Shown piece after piece: positions 26,252 to 34,704 of a stretch of 64,000 nucleotides of DNA (position 1 is the first letter of the stretch; each line of letters starts with the position of its first letter). The DNA lies in assembly GCF_014529625.1 (NCBI RefSeq), contig NZ_CP076039.1, positions 2,232,001 to 2,296,000 of the forward strand, in the 5' to 3' direction. This stretch comes from Candidatus Pelagisphaera phototrophica. GTDB taxonomy: Bacteria; Verrucomicrobiota; Verrucomicrobiia; Opitutales; Opitutaceae. The translations under genes and the position numbers were made by a program. The notes beneath the pieces are model-generated. The model worked only from the letters and a program-made list of their open reading frames with translations, was not told the DNA's origin and did not search any database.

Positions 26252-27967
26252 TTATGAGAGGTTGCCTTTCTTCAATTCCTCGACCGCATGATTTGCGGCT
26301 CGAGCGGTTAGGGCCATGTAGGTGAGCGACGGATTCACGCACGCCGCCGATGTCATACAGGCTCCGTCCGTCACAAAGACATTCGGAGAAGCGTGAACTT
26401 GATTCCACTTATTGAGTACCGAAGACTTAGGATCGCGTCCCATCCGTGCAGTTCCCATTTCATGAATGCAGTTCCCGGGAGCACTTTTCTCTGGTGTATC
26501 GAAAGGAGTGATATCTTTCGCTCCCGAAGCTTCGAGTATATCAACTGCGGACTGTTTCATGTCCTTTCGCATGCTGTACTCGTTCTCTTTCCAACCGCAA
26601 TCGAATGTCACCGTGGGCTGACCCCACTTGTCACGCACCTTGTCGTCCAGATACATCTTATTGTCGTGATATGGGAGGCATTCACCCCATGAACCAATTC
26701 CGAATCGCCAAGGTCCTGGCTCGATCAAGTCCGCCTTCAGGTCCTTTCCGAAGCGAGCGAGCTCAGCAACTCCGCGTGACCACTCTTCCCGGCTCGCCCG
26801 CCCTTGGTAACCGAAACCGCGAACGTAGTCTTTCTGTGTCGAAGCCTTGTCTATATTTCGAAAGCGAGGAACATAAATCCCGTTGGGACGACGACCTTTG
26901 TAATACTTGTCGTCGTAACCGTCGATGCGACCTGACGCTCCCACTTTGAAGTGGTGATCCATCAGATTGTGACCAAGTTCACCGCTATCGTTGCCGAACC
27001 CATTCGGGAATCGGTCCGATTTCGAATTCATCAAGATGAATGTAGACGCGATTGCCGAGGCACAGGAGAAGATGACTTTCGAGTAGTACTCGATCACTTC
27101 GTTGGTCTCCGCATCGATGATACGGACCCCTACCGCCTTGTCCTTGTTTTTGTCGTAAATGATCTGGTTTACGATCGAGAAAGGTCTCAATGTTAGATTG
27201 CCCGATGCATAGCCGGCAGGTAGTGTTGCCGCGTTGCTGCTGAAATAGGCGCCGTAGGGACATCCGCGGATACAGCGGTTCCGGTACTGGCAATTTCCTC
27301 GACCGTTGTGTGGCTGGGTCAGATTGGCGGCCCGACCGATTGTCATGATTCGGTCCGAAAAGTTTTCGGTGATCCGTTTGCGGACGTGCTCCTCTACACA
27401 GTTCATTGCCATGGGCGGGAGGAAACTGCCGTCAGGCAATTGCGGGAGACCTTCTTTCTGGCCACTGATTCCGGCGAACTTTTCCGCGTAATCATACCAG
27501 GGAGCGATGTCCTTGTAGCGAATGGGCCAGTCAACGGACATGCCGTCCTTCACGTTGGCTTCGAAATCCAGATCGCTGAAGCGATAGGATTGGCGCCCCC
27601 AGAGCAGTGAACGCCCACCGACGTGGTAACCACGCATCCAGTCGAAAGGCTGTTCTTCCGAGTAAGGATTGTCTACGTCGTCAACGAACCAATGAGCCGA
27701 TGCGGGACTCGTGGTATAGCCGGTTCGGTTTTGCTTTTGCTGTCGCTCTAGCTTTTCCTGTGAAATTTTGTTCCGACCTGCGAACTCCCAAGACTCCATG
27801 TGAGCCGTCGGATACTCCCCGTGCTTCACGTCGCGCCCGCGTTCGAGAACGAGCGTTTTCAGACCTTTCTCGCTCAGTTCCTTGGCTGCCCACCCACCAC
27901 TAATTCCTGAGCCTATTACGATCGCATCATACGTATTCTGCTTCGTTCCTTTTCCTTGAATATTCAT
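26252..27967 (-). CDS. GMC-family FAD oxidoreductase
   Basis: Flavoprotein of the glucose-methanol-choline family, 571 residues. The FAD-binding motif IVIGSGISGGWAAKELSEKG is at residue 17, and a Cys-rich strand GNCQYRNRCIRGCPYGA lies in the middle as in gluconate-dehydrogenase-type large subunits. The C-terminal block CIHEMGTARMGRDP and NVFVTDGACMTSAACVNPSLTYMALTARA contains the catalytic His and Asn. It has no signal peptide and could be carried out with the Tat-signal subunit 3 encoded 15 bp downstream. The substrate is probably a sugar, sugar acid or alcohol, transferring electrons to a cytochrome. Confidence 0.9.
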   Translation of the reverse strand: MNIQGKGTKQNTYDAIVIGSGISGGWAAKELSEKGLKTLVLERGRDVKHGEYPTAHMESWEFAGRNKISQEKLERQQKQNRTGYTTSPASAHWFVDDVDNPYSEEQPFDWMRGYHVGGRSLLWGRQSYRFSDLDFEANVKDGMSVDWPIRYKDIAPWYDYAEKFAGISGQKEGLPQLPDGSFLPPMAMNCVEEHVRKRITENFSDRIMTIGRAANLTQPHNGRGNCQYRNRCIRGCPYGAYFSSNAATLPAGYASGNLTLRPFSIVNQIIYDKNKDKAVGVRIIDAETNEVIEYYSKVIFSCASAIASTFILMNSKSDRFPNGFGNDSGELGHNLMDHHFKVGASGRIDGYDDKYYKGRRPNGIYVPRFRNIDKASTQKDYVRGFGYQGRASREEWSRGVAELARFGKDLKADLIEPGPWRFGIGSWGECLPYHDNKMYLDDKVRDKWGQPTVTFDCGWKENEYSMRKDMKQSAVDILEASGAKDITPFDTPEKSAPGNCIHEMGTARMGRDPKSSVLNKWNQVHASPNVFVTDGACMTSAACVNPSLTYMALTARAANHAVEELKKGNLS

Positions 27968-28044
27968 AGGGTTCTAATCTTTGGTTCCACCTCACGCCTA
28001 AGCGCCCGAAGGGTAACCGCTATCACAACGATCTAGTCAACTAA

Positions 28045-28081
28045 CCCGAAAGCAATCAATCGCTAAATACAGAAAAAGCCG
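28045..28081. repeat. 37-bp direct repeat, copy A
   Basis: This stretch is identical at 35 of 37 positions to 32340-32376. It includes the shared core ATCGCTAAATACAGAAAAAG. It lies about 80 bp upstream of the GMC oxidoreductase start, in the spacer before its operon. Function is unknown; a shared upstream control site is one possibility. Confidence 0.75.
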
Positions 28082-28184
28082 GTTTAAACCCTTCAAATTC
28101 TGTTGAGCAATTGTTGGACAATGGGCAATGTTGAATCGGGTGTGCGACGCCCTCCCAATAGGTTTGTAATTCGTGGTTCAGTGC

Positions 28185-29585
28185 TTAGGCCAATATCGGC
28201 TTAATCACTTTGGCCGGTTCCACGCCAGTGAGCTTCATATCCAGGCCTTGGAAAGGAAAGCTGAAGCCGTTTCCGTCGAGCCCAAGCTGATGCATTATAG
28301 TGGCGTGTAGGTCGCGCACATGGACCACATTGTTGACCGCGTTGTAGCCGAGCTCATCCGTCGAACCATAGCTCGTGCCGCCTTTGATGCCGCCGCCCGC
28401 TAGCCACATGGAGAATCCTTTAATATGATGATCACGGCCGGCTTCCCCATTTCCTTGGAACATCGGCGTGCGGCCAAACTCGCCACCCCAGATCACGAGC
28501 GTGTCGTCCAGCATGCCACGGCGTTTGAGATCGGTCAGGAGAGCCCAAGTCGGGCGATCCGTGAGGCCGCAGCAAATATCCATGTATTTCTTCAGATCCC
28601 CGTGGTGGTCCCATCCGCGATGGTAGAGGTGTATGAATCGAACGCCGCGCTCGGCCAAGCGGCGGGCAAGGAGACAATTCGAAGCGTAAGAGCCATCTCC
28701 GGGAGTTGCCCCGTAAAGATCAAGAACGCTCCGGGGCTCGTCAGATACATCCATCAATCCTGGAACCGAAGTCTGCATCCGAAACGCCATCTCGTATGCC
28801 GTCTTCTGCTTGAAAAAAAAGGGGTTGTGGACCGTTTGGTTGCGATTCCGGTCGAGCTGGCCGATGGCCTTGACCAAGGCTGCCTGCTGGCCGGGCAAAA
28901 CCCCTTTCGGATTGCTAACGTAGTGGACCGGATCTCCTGAACCATTAAACTCGACGCCTTGATAGCGGCTGGGAAGAAACCCCGAGGACCATTGGCGCGA
29001 GGCGATGGGCTGCGGATTGCGACCGCCTACACTGGTAAGCACGACGAATCCAGGCAAGTCTTCCGAATCGGACCCGAGGCCGTAATTGACCCAGGAACCC
29101 ATAGATGGCCGCCCACTGATAGCCGTGCCCGTATTCATAAAAGTATGGGCCGGATCATGATTAATCTGCTCGGTAACCATGGAGCGGACAATCGCGATAT
29201 CGTCGGCCATCTTGGCCGTCCAGGGAAGGTAGTCGCTGATTAGCTGGCCACTTCGTCCATAGCGTCTAAACGCGGTCTGGTGGCCAAGCACTTTAAGTTC
29301 TTCCCCTTGGAGCTGAGCAATGGGCTGCCCGCGGGTAAAAGACTCCGGCATTGGCTTCCCGTCTAGTTTGTTTAGATCTGGTTTGAAATCGAAGGTTTCG
29401 AGATGGGAAGGGCCTCCAGCCATGCAGAGAAATATTACTCGTTTGGCTTTGGCTGCGAACTGCGGTAGTTGCGGATTGGATGCGCTCGCAAACGCAGTCG
29501 TGGGGCCCATCAGGGAAGCCAGTGCGGCCGAACCGAGACCGAGTCCGGTTTGACTGAGGAAGGCGCGTCGTGTTGTCGGGTTCAT
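28185..29585 (-). CDS. DUF1501 domain protein (Tat-exported), sequence altered by adapter
   Basis: Protein of the DUF1501 family, related to the alkaline-phosphatase/sulfatase fold and of unknown activity, 466 residues. It has a twin-arginine signal (TTRRAFLSQTGLGLGSAALASL) and family blocks RVIFLCMAGGPSHLETFD, DPAHTFMNTGTAISGRPSMG, RRLAERGVRFIHLYHRGWDHH, and LVIWGGEFGRTP. Around residues 256-265 the native sequence is replaced by FFFKQKTAYE, the translation of an Illumina P7 adapter, while the frame and length stay normal. The gene begins 10 bp after the DUF1549/DUF1553 gene, the usual partner in this phylum, and both are probably one operon. Confidence 0.9.
   Translation of the reverse strand: MNPTTRRAFLSQTGLGLGSAALASLMGPTTAFASASNPQLPQFAAKAKRVIFLCMAGGPSHLETFDFKPDLNKLDGKPMPESFTRGQPIAQLQGEELKVLGHQTAFRRYGRSGQLISDYLPWTAKMADDIAIVRSMVTEQINHDPAHTFMNTGTAISGRPSMGSWVNYGLGSDSEDLPGFVVLTSVGGRNPQPIASRQWSSGFLPSRYQGVEFNGSGDPVHYVSNPKGVLPGQQAALVKAIGQLDRNRNQTVHNPFFFKQKTAYEMAFRMQTSVPGLMDVSDEPRSVLDLYGATPGDGSYASNCLLARRLAERGVRFIHLYHRGWDHHGDLKKYMDICCGLTDRPTWALLTDLKRRGMLDDTLVIWGGEFGRTPMFQGNGEAGRDHHIKGFSMWLAGGGIKGGTSYGSTDELGYNAVNNVVHVRDLHATIMHQLGLDGNGFSFPFQGLDMKLTGVEPAKVIKPILA
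28789..28820. other. Illumina P7 adapter sequence inside the DUF1501 gene (assembly artefact)
   Basis: Positions 28789-28812 match the 24-nt reverse complement of the Illumina P7 flow-cell oligonucleotide exactly (begins ATCTCGTATGCCGTC, ends CTGCTTG), followed by eight A at 28813-28820. In the DUF1501 protein it reads FFFKQKTAYE, a contaminant peptide widely seen in databases. The native codons share CATCTCGTA with the adapter end, which may explain the false join. Confidence 0.95.
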
Positions 29586-29595
29586 GCTACGAATA

Positions 29596-32070
29596 TCAGT
29601 TGCGGGTAATGGCCTCGCTCAAATTCATGAGCCCTCTGGCAACCGATGTCCATGAGGCAAGCTCGATGGGGTGGATGCCTTCGGGATGTCTGGCAACACC
29701 GGTCTCTACCAAGGCGATCGCGGACTGTGGATCCTCGCGGTAAGCTGCTTCGGTTGACTGGAGGAGCGAATGGAAAATCGCTCGCTCGTCTTCGGTGGGG
29801 GATCGAGTCAGCACCACTTCGCAGGCGAAATCCAGCCGATCGTCTAAAGTGTTACCTCCTTCTCGGAGGATCCGTTCCGCCAAAGCTAAGGCGGCCTCCA
29901 CAAAGCTCGGATCATTCAACAGCGCAAGGGCGGCATTGGGCGTGTTCGATTGCGGACGCTCCGCCACGCATTCCTCCCGACTTGGGGCATCGAGCGTTTT
30001 CATCACTGGATGGAGGAACATCCGCTGCCAATGGACATAAACCCCGCGGCGCCACCGCCGGGCGTCTTCGTGCGAGGCATAGGTTCGTTCAGGGAAGTTG
30101 AGATGCCGGTAGTAACCCGATGGCTGATAGGGCTTCACGCTGTCGCCACCGATATCGGTCACCAGCAATTGGCTAACCGCGAGAGCATTGTCTCGGATGA
30201 TTTCAGCCGGTAGGCGGTACCGTGATTGCCGGGCCACGAGTTGATTGTATGGATCACGCTCGAGGAGCTCTGGTGGCACGACCGAGGATTGTCGGTAGGC
30301 CCGGCTCGTAACCAGAAGGCGAAGAAAACGTTTCATATCCCAGCCATTTTCGTAGAACGATACCGCGAGATAGTCCAGTAGCTCCGGATTAATCGGCGGC
30401 TGCCCCTGACCCCCAAAATCCGTTAGCGATGAGGAAATCCCCCTCCCAAAGAATAGATACCAAAAGCGATTGGCCATAACGCGGGCAGTCAATCCCCCCA
30501 CTCCCTTTTCGGGATCGACCAGCCAATTGGCCAGATCCAGTCGCGTGGCTCGCTGGCCTTCCGGCACATCGATCTTACCTAAAAAGGCGGGGATCGCAGC
30601 AGTAACGATTTCACCACTGTCATCCTGCCAATTTCCGCGGGGAAGAATCCGCATCGTTCGCGGTTCTTCGGCTTGGGTGACCATGGTCGGTCGGCCACTT
30701 TTCAATAGCGTTTTCTCTTGTTCTATGAGCTCCAGCCATTGTGGACGCCTTTCCTCTAGCACGCTGACGGCGATCTGGTCTCCCAAAGCCTTAATCGCTT
30801 TCTCGACAGACTTTTTCGATTCTTTCCCAGTGAGCAGTGCCGCTTCACGTTCCGCCTTCTCTGATCTCAACCGTTCGACGCGCTCCCAAATCATTTCTCC
30901 CGCCAGCGCCTTCATCCGATTTTGGATTTTCTCGTGATCGGATTCCTGTGTATCCGACAGGAATATCATTTCCGGCGGACGATTGGTCGGCAGCGTGTTC
31001 CCGTTGTATCCGGCATCGTGAATATCTGCGAAGAACGCGGCCATCGAATAATGGTCTTTGGTCGTGTAGGGATCAAACTTGTGGTCGTGGCATTGGGCAC
31101 AGCCCAAGGTTGCCCCCATCCAGACCTCCGATAGATTACGAACGCGGTCGGCCGCGTAAATCGCATTATACTCCTTTTCTTGGATACCGCCTTCATGGGA
31201 AGTCTGAAGCAAACGATTATAGCCTGAGGCCACCTTCTGCCATTTGGTCGCCGATTCGAGAAGATCCCCAGCCAGCTGCTCGCGAGTGAACTGATCGAAG
31301 GGCAGATTCGCGTTCAGCGAATTTATGATGTAATCCCGATACGGCGAGATATTGTGGTCCTGATCCCCATGATAGCCTACCGTATCCGCGTAGCGTACCA
31401 AATCCAGCCAGTACATCGCCATGCGCTCGCCGAAATGAGGGGAGCTTAGCAATTCGTCAACCACTTGCTCTAGCGATTTCCGACCGTCTATGAATTCAGC
31501 CGCTTCCTCAGGCTTGGGCGGCAGCCCGATCAAGTCGAAATACAAGCGACGAATCAGGGTCACCTTGTCAGCGTCGAGAGAAGGATTCAGCCCTTCCTCT
31601 TCCAACCTGGCGAGTAGGAATCGATCGATAGCGTTCAAAGGCCAGTCCTCGTTCGCTACGGGCGGTGGTTCATGCTTAACGGGAGGCTCGTAGGTCCAGG
31701 GGGCTGAATACTCGGCCCCTTCTGTGATCCACCGGGCGAGCAATTCCGCTTCCGATTGATCCAGGATTTTGTGGGAATCTGCGGGCGGCATTGGATCCTC
31801 GCGGTCGTTGATCCGTTTGACCAACTCGCTTTCCTCTGGCTTGCCAGGCACGATGGCCGCGTATCCACCAAGGTCAGCATACGCGCCCGCCTCGATGTGG
31901 AGCATCAAATCCGCCTCTCGCTCGCTCGAATCCGGCCCGTGGCAAAAAAAGCACTTATCCGAAAGGATCGGGCGAATGTCTCGATTGAACTCGATCCTAT
32001 CCCCTCCATATAAACCGAAAAAGGGTGCAATCAAAGATAGAACGATAACGGAGATGTACTTCAATTTCAT
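29596..32070 (-). CDS. DUF1549/DUF1553 protein with N-terminal planctomycete cytochrome c domain
   Basis: Exported protein of 824 residues from the ATG at 32070. A signal peptide (MKLKYISVIVLSLIAPFFG) is followed by the cytochrome-like domain with RDIRPILSDKCFFCHGPD, where Cys-x-x-Cys-His binds heme c. DUF1549 (PSCyt2) follows (WPLNAIDRFLLARLEEEGL; LDLVRYADTVGYHGDQ; LGCAQCHDHKFDP), then DUF1553 (PSD1) with NRFWYLFFGRGI and SRAYRQSS. Family members often carry an extra LamG-type insert and exceed 1000 residues; this one does not. It heads an operon with DUF1501 ten bases downstream. The pair is typical of PVC bacteria and is suspected to act in extracytoplasmic polysaccharide oxidation; no reaction is established. 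Confidence 0.92.
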   Translation of the reverse strand: MKLKYISVIVLSLIAPFFGLYGGDRIEFNRDIRPILSDKCFFCHGPDSSEREADLMLHIEAGAYADLGGYAAIVPGKPEESELVKRINDREDPMPPADSHKILDQSEAELLARWITEGAEYSAPWTYEPPVKHEPPPVANEDWPLNAIDRFLLARLEEEGLNPSLDADKVTLIRRLYFDLIGLPPKPEEAAEFIDGRKSLEQVVDELLSSPHFGERMAMYWLDLVRYADTVGYHGDQDHNISPYRDYIINSLNANLPFDQFTREQLAGDLLESATKWQKVASGYNRLLQTSHEGGIQEKEYNAIYAADRVRNLSEVWMGATLGCAQCHDHKFDPYTTKDHYSMAAFFADIHDAGYNGNTLPTNRPPEMIFLSDTQESDHEKIQNRMKALAGEMIWERVERLRSEKAEREAALLTGKESKKSVEKAIKALGDQIAVSVLEERRPQWLELIEQEKTLLKSGRPTMVTQAEEPRTMRILPRGNWQDDSGEIVTAAIPAFLGKIDVPEGQRATRLDLANWLVDPEKGVGGLTARVMANRFWYLFFGRGISSSLTDFGGQGQPPINPELLDYLAVSFYENGWDMKRFLRLLVTSRAYRQSSVVPPELLERDPYNQLVARQSRYRLPAEIIRDNALAVSQLLVTDIGGDSVKPYQPSGYYRHLNFPERTYASHEDARRWRRGVYVHWQRMFLHPVMKTLDAPSREECVAERPQSNTPNAALALLNDPSFVEAALALAERILREGGNTLDDRLDFACEVVLTRSPTEDERAIFHSLLQSTEAAYREDPQSAIALVETGVARHPEGIHPIELASWTSVARGLMNLSEAITRN

Positions 32071-32988
32071 AACAATCGCCGCCGCGAAAGCCCCTGTCAA
32101 CTCCTCGATAGAACGAGCCATCTTGGAGGACTCAACCCTTTAATTTTAAGCCCGGAAGCCATGTTTTAAGGTGTCATTCTATTAGGGCTGAAATCCATCC
32201 TTCACGAGGCTCTTTAATCGATGCCCTAAAAAATCCTGCATAGGGCCTCCATAGAAGAACCGTATTTGGTCTTATGCGACGCTCCACTTCAGCGAGTCGT
32301 CCGATGGGTAATTGCTTTCGAAAAGACCCAGTTAATTCGCCCGAAATCAATCGATCGCTAAATACAGAAAAAGCCGTCCCAGGAAATTCAAGGTGCTTTG
32401 GGTAATTATTGAACAAACTTAAGCTTGGGACCGATCACTGGGTAACCTTTTTTTTCGACGAGCCGTCGAAAGGAACATGAGCCTACCGCTTCGTATCTCA
32501 GCATTATTGCTGGTAACGGTAACTGCCCCGGTTCCAATTCACATTAAGTAAGTGACGAAGCTACCTGATTCCGAATAGTTCGGCCTGACGCTTGCCGAGG
32601 CTGAACGTAAGGCACCACGAGAGGGTCTAAAGTTCCGGGTCGTGAGGGCCAAAAGAAAGTGTCTCCTCTAAACAAATACTTCCTCCCCCAAAAACCTCAA
32701 ATTTCGGGCAAAAACTCGTAGAGTGGAGCAAGATTCACTTACCTCCTTCCTGCACGTCTGCTTCCGCAAGAGCCTAATTCCGCCCCGTCGCATTGCCTCG
32801 GATATAAACCCTGCTGGCTCAGCTCGCTTTTTGGCGACTCCAACGTTTACTTCCGCAATCGAATCGCTCCGAGAAAAAAAGGCACTGGCTTTCCTTGGAC
32901 GTTCCTGCAAAATCGACTTACATAGGTGAATTTCCCGCCTAGTTTCTATCAGCAAGCTGCCACAACCTTTCGACACAAGTTATTTGCC
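32071..32988. other. intergenic region upstream of two divergent genes
   Basis: About 0.9 kb separates the DUF1549/DUF1553 and amidohydrolase starts. It holds a 37-bp direct repeat (32340-32376) and a perfect 8-bp inverted repeat TTTCGACG-AGC-CGTCGAAA at 32453-32471 next to a T run. Short frames here lack recognisable sequence and ribosome-binding sites, so no gene is called. Confidence 0.5.
32340..32376. repeat. 37-bp direct repeat, copy B
   Basis: Same orientation as copy A at 28045-28081 with two mismatches, sharing the core ATCGCTAAATACAGAAAAAG. Similarity continues weakly on both sides (AGTCAACT/AGTTAATT before; TTGTTGGACAA/TTATTGAACAA after). It lies about 270 bp upstream of the DUF1549/DUF1553 gene start. 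Confidence 0.75.
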
Positions 32989-34074
32989 ATGAACGCCAAA
33001 GCCACCCTCATCACAATAATAAGCTTAGTCGGGACGATCTACGGAGCTCAGACCTTGGACTGGGAAAACTATGATCCCCCTTCGACCCTAGTTGTCCCTG
33101 AGAACCCAATTGATCGCGCGAAATTTCCGTTTATCGATGTCCATAGTCACCAGTATCGTATGGGACCTTCCGACCTGGCAGACCGTATCGTGGAAATGGA
33201 TGCCATGAATATGGAAATCATGGTTAACCTCAGCGGACGCGGCGGATCGCAGTTGAAAGCGATGGCTAGCAATGTGGAAAAGGCATTCCCGAAGCGATTT
33301 GCCATTTTTACCAACCTGAACTTCAACGGTGTTGACCGTTCGAATTGGGCTAGGAATGCAGTTGCCCAACTCGAGGAAGATGTGAAAAATGGGGCCAAGG
33401 GGCTAAAGGTTTACAAGGGTCTTGGTCTTTCCAATAAGGATATTGATGGTAAACGAGTCGCTGTCGATGATCCACGCCTGGATCCTGTTTGGCAAAAGTG
33501 TGGCGAGTTGGGAATCCCCGTGATTATCCACTCGGCGGATCCGCAGCCGTTCTGGGAGCCGCATGACAATCAAAATGAACGTTGGCTAGAGCTAAAAATC
33601 CATTCTCGCCGCAAGCGTTCGGACACGAATCCCGCTCCTTGGGAGCAGATCATCGCAGAGCAGCACAACATGTTCCGGAAACACCCCGACACCAATTTCA
33701 TAGCCGCCCATATGAGTTGGTTGGCCAACGATCTGGGTCGCCTGAGCGAGATACTTGACGAGATCCCAAATATGCATGTTGGCATTGGAGCCATTATTGC
33801 CGAGCTCGGCCGACAACCCCGAATGGCGAATCGGTTTTTCGAAAAACACCAGGACCGCGTTCTGTTCGGAAAGGACTCCTACAGACCCGAGGAGTTCCCC
33901 ACCTATTTCCGCGTCCTAGAGAGCAACGACGAATACTTTCCTTACTATAAACGCTACCACGCATTTTGGCGCATGTACGGACTCAACCTTCCCGATGATA
34001 TCCTGAAAAAACTCTATTACAAAAACGCGTTGCGCATCATTCCCGGCCTTGACGCTTCGCTTTTTCCCAATTAA
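32989..34074 (+). CDS. secreted amidohydrolase_2-type metal-dependent hydrolase
   Basis: TIM-barrel hydrolase or decarboxylase of the amidohydrolase 2 family, 361 residues from the ATG at 32989. A signal peptide (MNAKATLITIISLVGTIYGA) is followed by FIDVHSHQYRMG with the His-x-His metal ligands, IPVIIHSADP with the third His, FIAAHMSWLAND, and VLFGKDSYRPEE with the catalytic Asp. The end (DDILKKLYYKNALRII) is the family terminal helix around the conserved Asn-Ala. Export is unusual for the family in general but common in this phylum. No operon partner; divergent from the DUF1549/DUF1553 gene. Substrate unknown, perhaps a lactone or small aromatic acid. Confidence 0.88.
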   Translation: MNAKATLITIISLVGTIYGAQTLDWENYDPPSTLVVPENPIDRAKFPFIDVHSHQYRMGPSDLADRIVEMDAMNMEIMVNLSGRGGSQLKAMASNVEKAFPKRFAIFTNLNFNGVDRSNWARNAVAQLEEDVKNGAKGLKVYKGLGLSNKDIDGKRVAVDDPRLDPVWQKCGELGIPVIIHSADPQPFWEPHDNQNERWLELKIHSRRKRSDTNPAPWEQIIAEQHNMFRKHPDTNFIAAHMSWLANDLGRLSEILDEIPNMHVGIGAIIAELGRQPRMANRFFEKHQDRVLFGKDSYRPEEFPTYFRVLESNDEYFPYYKRYHAFWRMYGLNLPDDILKKLYYKNALRIIPGLDASLFPN

Positions 34075-34160
34075 TTCCCTTTACTCATCTAGGGACGCTT
34101 TATCTAACTAATTTCTCTCTGCCCAAGCATGTATCTAATCACCAATAGTACTTTGTCCTC

Positions 34161-34535
34161 TTAAACGTAGTCTCCAACCCGTTACGGTATGAAAATAATA
34201 TTCAACACTTCCGAGGTATAATTGGACAGCGTACCTTCAAAGGCTAAACTAATGACAAGACCAGCCGCACCGTGAATCGGTACAGAGGAGGTCGTTTGGA
34301 TGCCTACTTTGCTGAGAGCCACGAAAGCCACTAGTGCTGCGTGAATCAGCGATCCGTCGGATTCGACGAGCGAAGGCTCAACTTTACGCATCTCCAATCC
34401 TCGCCGCACCGCGTTGGAGATCGTCTTGGCAATCCAGTTTCCAAAAATCAGAATTGTAATCGCGAAGAGGATCTTAGGGCCGAAAAGTACAGCCTGTTCC
34501 GTTAATGTCTGCCAAAACGCTTCAAAATTAATCAT
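34161..34535 (-). pseudogene. truncated MscS-type mechanosensitive channel
   Basis: The N-terminal membrane part of a small-conductance mechanosensitive channel is present: FGPKILFAITILIFGNWIAK (TM1 region), LIHAALVAFVALSKVGIQTTS (TM2) and the pore helix GAAGLVISLAFEGTLSNYTSEVLNIIF (TM3). The frame then meets TAA at 34182 exactly where the family reads RPF, and in the same frame the next codons are RVGDYV followed by another stop, the expected beta-domain start. The rest of the soluble vestibule domain is absent. The gene is therefore dead or makes only a 117-residue membrane piece. TM3 keeps most of the Gly/Ala packing residues, so the loss is recent. Confidence 0.85.
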
Positions 34536-34704
34536 GAGTTTGGTGCCGAGATTTTCATCTTCGACATCTAAACCAGTTTAATATTTTTCGTAAAAGATCG
34601 CTCCTTTCGGATCGTAAACAGTGGGTTTTAGTCACAAATATTTGAAAGAATATTCCATATTTTTATCCGAGCTCAGATCTCAATAATTGGCTTAGCGCCC
34701 TAGC

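Noticed and set aside
28754-28945. Frame containing FFSSRRRHTR opposite adapter sequence
   Set aside because: The peptide is a translated sequencing adapter, not biology.
32453-32471. Perfect 8-bp hairpin TTTCGACG/CGTCGAAA considered as a terminator
   Set aside because: The T run precedes the stem on the plus strand and no gene end is near on either strand.
32668-32976. 102-residue minus-strand frame in the gap before the amidohydrolase
   Set aside because: No signal peptide, ribosome-binding site or similarity; it overlaps the region where the neighbouring promoter should be.
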